DNA of 8,134 nucleotides from contig SKXF01000067.1 in NCBI GenBank assembly GCA_007128555.1, forward strand, positions 1-8,134. Direction: 5' to 3'. Source of the stretch: Clostridia bacterium. Lineage in GTDB: Bacteria; Bacillota_E; SLMV01; PUMD01. The first letter of the stretch is position 1, and each line of letters begins with the position of its first letter. Positions 6,471-8,134 of this stretch are shown here, one piece after another. A model generated the notes under the pieces. The model was given only the letters and a program-made list of their open reading frames with translations. It searched no databases and was not told where the DNA came from. The position numbers and the translations under genes are program-made.

Positions 6471-6707
6471 ATTCAGGAAGACAGGTTCAGGTCTAATCTT
6501 AATAGGGAAAGCTGACACAAGCCGGGGTGTGGAATGGACCCATGGATTTCCCCTGGGAAGCAAGGAGCATCGGATTCACATACTGAATTATGTTGCCGTG
6601 GCTAATGTGGACCATGGGTGCTGTGAATGTTTATCATTGGCACGTGTCCTGTCCACGTTTTGATCCCCTTTTTGGGGGCCAAGGGTGTTTGGTTGAGAGG
6701 GAGCGAT

Positions 6708-7583
6708 ATGGTCTTTCTTCGTAACGCGTTGATCGTCCTATTCATCATCGGGATCTTGATTGCAGCAGGGGTGAGCGGTGCATTGATTCTGGGGCGGGTC
6801 ATTCCCGAAACAGAAATAAAACCCGTAGTCATGGGAGTTTCGGGGGTTGTATTCTCACTGGCCCTGATCTTCGCTGCTTTCAGCATGTATGTGAATCATG
6901 GGTTTGGCTACCAAGGTGACATCGTACGCAGGGTAATAACGAAAGACCCCCTGGTCGCCATTACGTTTGACGATGGACCGAGCCCTGAATTCACCCCGAA
7001 AATTCTGGACATTCTCAAGGCGTATGATGTCCAGGCATCCTTTTTTGTGGTAGGTGAACATGTCGAGCGATACCCGGACATCGTTCTCCGCATGTACAAC
7101 GAGGGGCATGACATCGGCAATCACACGTATGATCACATCAATGTCCCCACCACCGCCGCACCGATCCTATCGTCACAGCTGGTGGCGACAAATATAGAAA
7201 TAATGAAGGTGACCGGAGAGCATCCCTTGTATGTGAGGCCCGCCCGAGGGATGTATGATGCCCGTTTTCGGCGTTTGGTGGAGCTGATGGGTATGCAGAC
7301 GGTACTATGGAGTCTTTCAAGTCGGGACTGGCGGGGCTCGGTGTCGCCGGAGCAGATGATGAACCGAATATTGAGCCGGGTGAAACCCGGGGACATCTTA
7401 TTGTTTCACGATAGCGGTAGTCTCATTCGAGGCCAGGGGGCGAGTCGGCAGCGGACGGTGGATGCTCTCCCTGGGATTATCCAAGAGTTGCAATCTCGTG
7501 GCTTTCGGATAGCGCCGTTGTCACGACTGCTTCGATTTCCCCATTCCGAAGAGATCGATGGCGACGAGTCGACCACCTATTGA
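6708..7583 (+). CDS. Membrane-anchored NodB-type polysaccharide deacetylase
   Basis: This 291-aa protein belongs to carbohydrate esterase family 4 and should remove acetyl (or similar) groups from a cell-surface polysaccharide. Two hydrophobic segments (about 6-29 and 40-61) precede the catalytic domain, so it is probably anchored in the inner membrane. Motif 1 is TFDDGP (86-91; Asp88 base, Asp89 metal ligand). Motif 2 is HTYDH (139-143, metal histidines). Motif 3 is the variant RPARG (177-181), motif 4 is RDW (206-208), and motif 5 is LLFHDSG (231-237). All catalytic motifs are present. ATG 6708 has GAGAGGGAG 4-12 nt upstream; an in-frame ATG at 6627 lacks a ribosome binding site and adds an unlikely N-terminus. 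A CCCC-TTTTT-GGGG hairpin (6665-6677) lies in the leader. It stands alone, and the substrate (peptidoglycan, exopolysaccharide) cannot be read from the sequence. Confidence 0.9.
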   Translation: MVFLRNALIVLFIIGILIAAGVSGALILGRVIPETEIKPVVMGVSGVVFSLALIFAAFSMYVNHGFGYQGDIVRRVITKDPLVAITFDDGPSPEFTPKILDILKAYDVQASFFVVGEHVERYPDIVLRMYNEGHDIGNHTYDHINVPTTAAPILSSQLVATNIEIMKVTGEHPLYVRPARGMYDARFRRLVELMGMQTVLWSLSSRDWRGSVSPEQMMNRILSRVKPGDILLFHDSGSLIRGQGASRQRTVDALPGIIQELQSRGFRIAPLSRLLRFPHSEEIDGDESTTY

Positions 7584-7608
7584 GATTTGCTTGCCGAATT
7601 TACTGTCA

Positions 7609-7642
7609 GGAAGGGCGAGAAGGTTAGGCTCGCGTCCCTTCC
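7609..7642 (+). terminator. Stem-loop after the deacetylase gene, probable terminator
   Basis: GGAAGGG-CGAG (7609-7619) pairs with CTCG (7629-7632) and CCCTTCC (7636-7642) around a 9-nt loop with a 3-nt bulge, giving 11 base pairs. It begins 25 nt after the deacetylase stop codon. No T-run follows, so it may be a weak terminator or a 3' RNA-stabilising hairpin. Confidence 0.4.
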
Positions 7643-7681
7643 CGGGTACTCGTAAGCTGTCCTTGCGAGGCTTGACCGCGG

Positions 7682-7822
7682 TTGTGCTCGGGCAACCGAG
7701 ATGATCGTTTCTTCATACAGGATGCGGGCTCACTGGTTCGACGTGCGTACGGCGACACGGCACTACTGGACGCTTTGGGCGATAGAGCAGGCAAACCCCG
7801 GATCAGCAATGCGGTGGCGTAG
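7682..7822 (+). other. Short protein-like frame of unknown origin
   Basis: Between TTG 7682 and TAG 7820-7822 the plus strand stays open, and from about 7706 it reads like ordinary protein (FIQDAGSLVRRAYGDTALLD, then ALGDRAGKPRISNAVA). There is no ribosome binding site and I recognise no family. It may be the tail of a lost gene, or chance. The same bases lie opposite the eroded downstream part of the MFS pseudogene. Confidence 0.2.
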
Positions 7823-8065
7823 AGGCACCCCCCAGGGTCACCATTGGGAATCGACCGAACGATCGGAGAGGTAGCCGATGAATCGCTGAAGTAGCATGTT
7901 CACCGTCTGCTCGGCTGAGACGATGAGCCCCACGTAAAATGGGCTTAGGCCGAGGGTGATTCCGGCGTAGATGGGAACGAAGGTGCGGGTCATGACCACC
8001 CCAAACCCGTAGAGCACCCGGAAGGCCGCCATGGCCTGGATTGCCGTTCGAACCTCCTGGATCAC
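7803..8065 (-). pseudogene. MFS transporter, N-terminal fragment with frameshift
   Basis: On the minus strand an open frame from GTG 8065 encodes two to three membrane helices (FRVLYGFGVVMTRTFVPIYA, then LGLSPFYVGLIVSAEQ...), as at the start of a major facilitator permease. The conserved loop 2-3 motif A appears as GYLSDR in this frame and continues as FGRFPMVTLGG in the next, so one base (a T in TTTC) was lost at about 7859. The first frame stops at 7838-7840 and the second at 7803-7805. A third frame (LYATALLIRG) may continue briefly, but no further helices are recognisable. The gene would normally be about 400 aa, so it is frameshifted and truncated. AGGAGG at 8053-8058 lies inside the frame with no start codon at proper spacing, so the original start may be altered too. 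Confidence 0.75.
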
Positions 8066-8134
8066 TAACGGTCAATTGTGGGTCTGCAAAATGAGGGGTA
8101 CTGTCTCCCTGAGGGAGCGAAGTGTATTGGGGGC

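Noticed and set aside
1..8134. CRISPR array, insertion sequence with terminal inverted repeats, rRNA
   Set aside because: No regularly spaced repeats, no transposase motifs and no rRNA signatures are visible on either strand.

Overview
The window looks like a gammaproteobacterial chromosome segment with an accessory region next to a tRNA gene. The nadK-recN order, with a 4-base overlap between the genes, is the arrangement known from Gammaproteobacteria. The first 2.1 kb is GC-rich housekeeping DNA. Much of what follows is visibly more AT-rich and contains broken genes. I cannot name the genus.

Layout. 1-335: 3' end of nadK (NAD kinase). 314/332-2080: complete recN (SMC-like DNA repair ATPase). 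2081-2602: no recognisable gene. 2603-2633: strong promoter, then tRNA-Leu(GAG) at 2654-2737. The last 20 bases of this tRNA plus 5 bases beyond it recur exactly at 5521-5545. This 25-bp direct repeat brackets a 2.8-kb segment that looks like an integrated mini-island. Inside are one large gene (3013-4794, minus), a single-chain DUF262 + HNH (DUF1524) protein of the GmrSD type IV restriction class, and a small unknown gene (5085-5351, minus) with a very strong ribosome binding site. No integrase lies between the repeats.

The two att copies share a further ~85 bp of diverged sequence beyond the tRNA end. On the minus strand this could be the C-terminal tail of a tRNA-Leu-targeting tyrosine recombinase. 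To the right, 5632-6265 holds a DUF3800-like fragment. 6266-6470 is a clear but dead tyrosine recombinase C-terminus, with two one-base deletions and a nonsense codon. I read this as tandem accretion: a cargo mini-island next to the tRNA and an older, decaying element beyond it.

6708-7583 is an intact membrane-anchored NodB-type polysaccharide deacetylase, followed by a large stem-loop. The right end (7803-8065, minus) is the N-terminal piece of an MFS transporter, frameshifted exactly in its conserved loop 2-3 motif.

The working genes are nadK and recN (NADP supply; double-strand break repair), the tRNA, the restriction-like island gene and probably its small neighbour, and the deacetylase. 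The rest is wreckage from past integrations. The most interesting unit is the 2.8-kb, integrase-less island carrying the DUF262-HNH gene and the small unknown gene.
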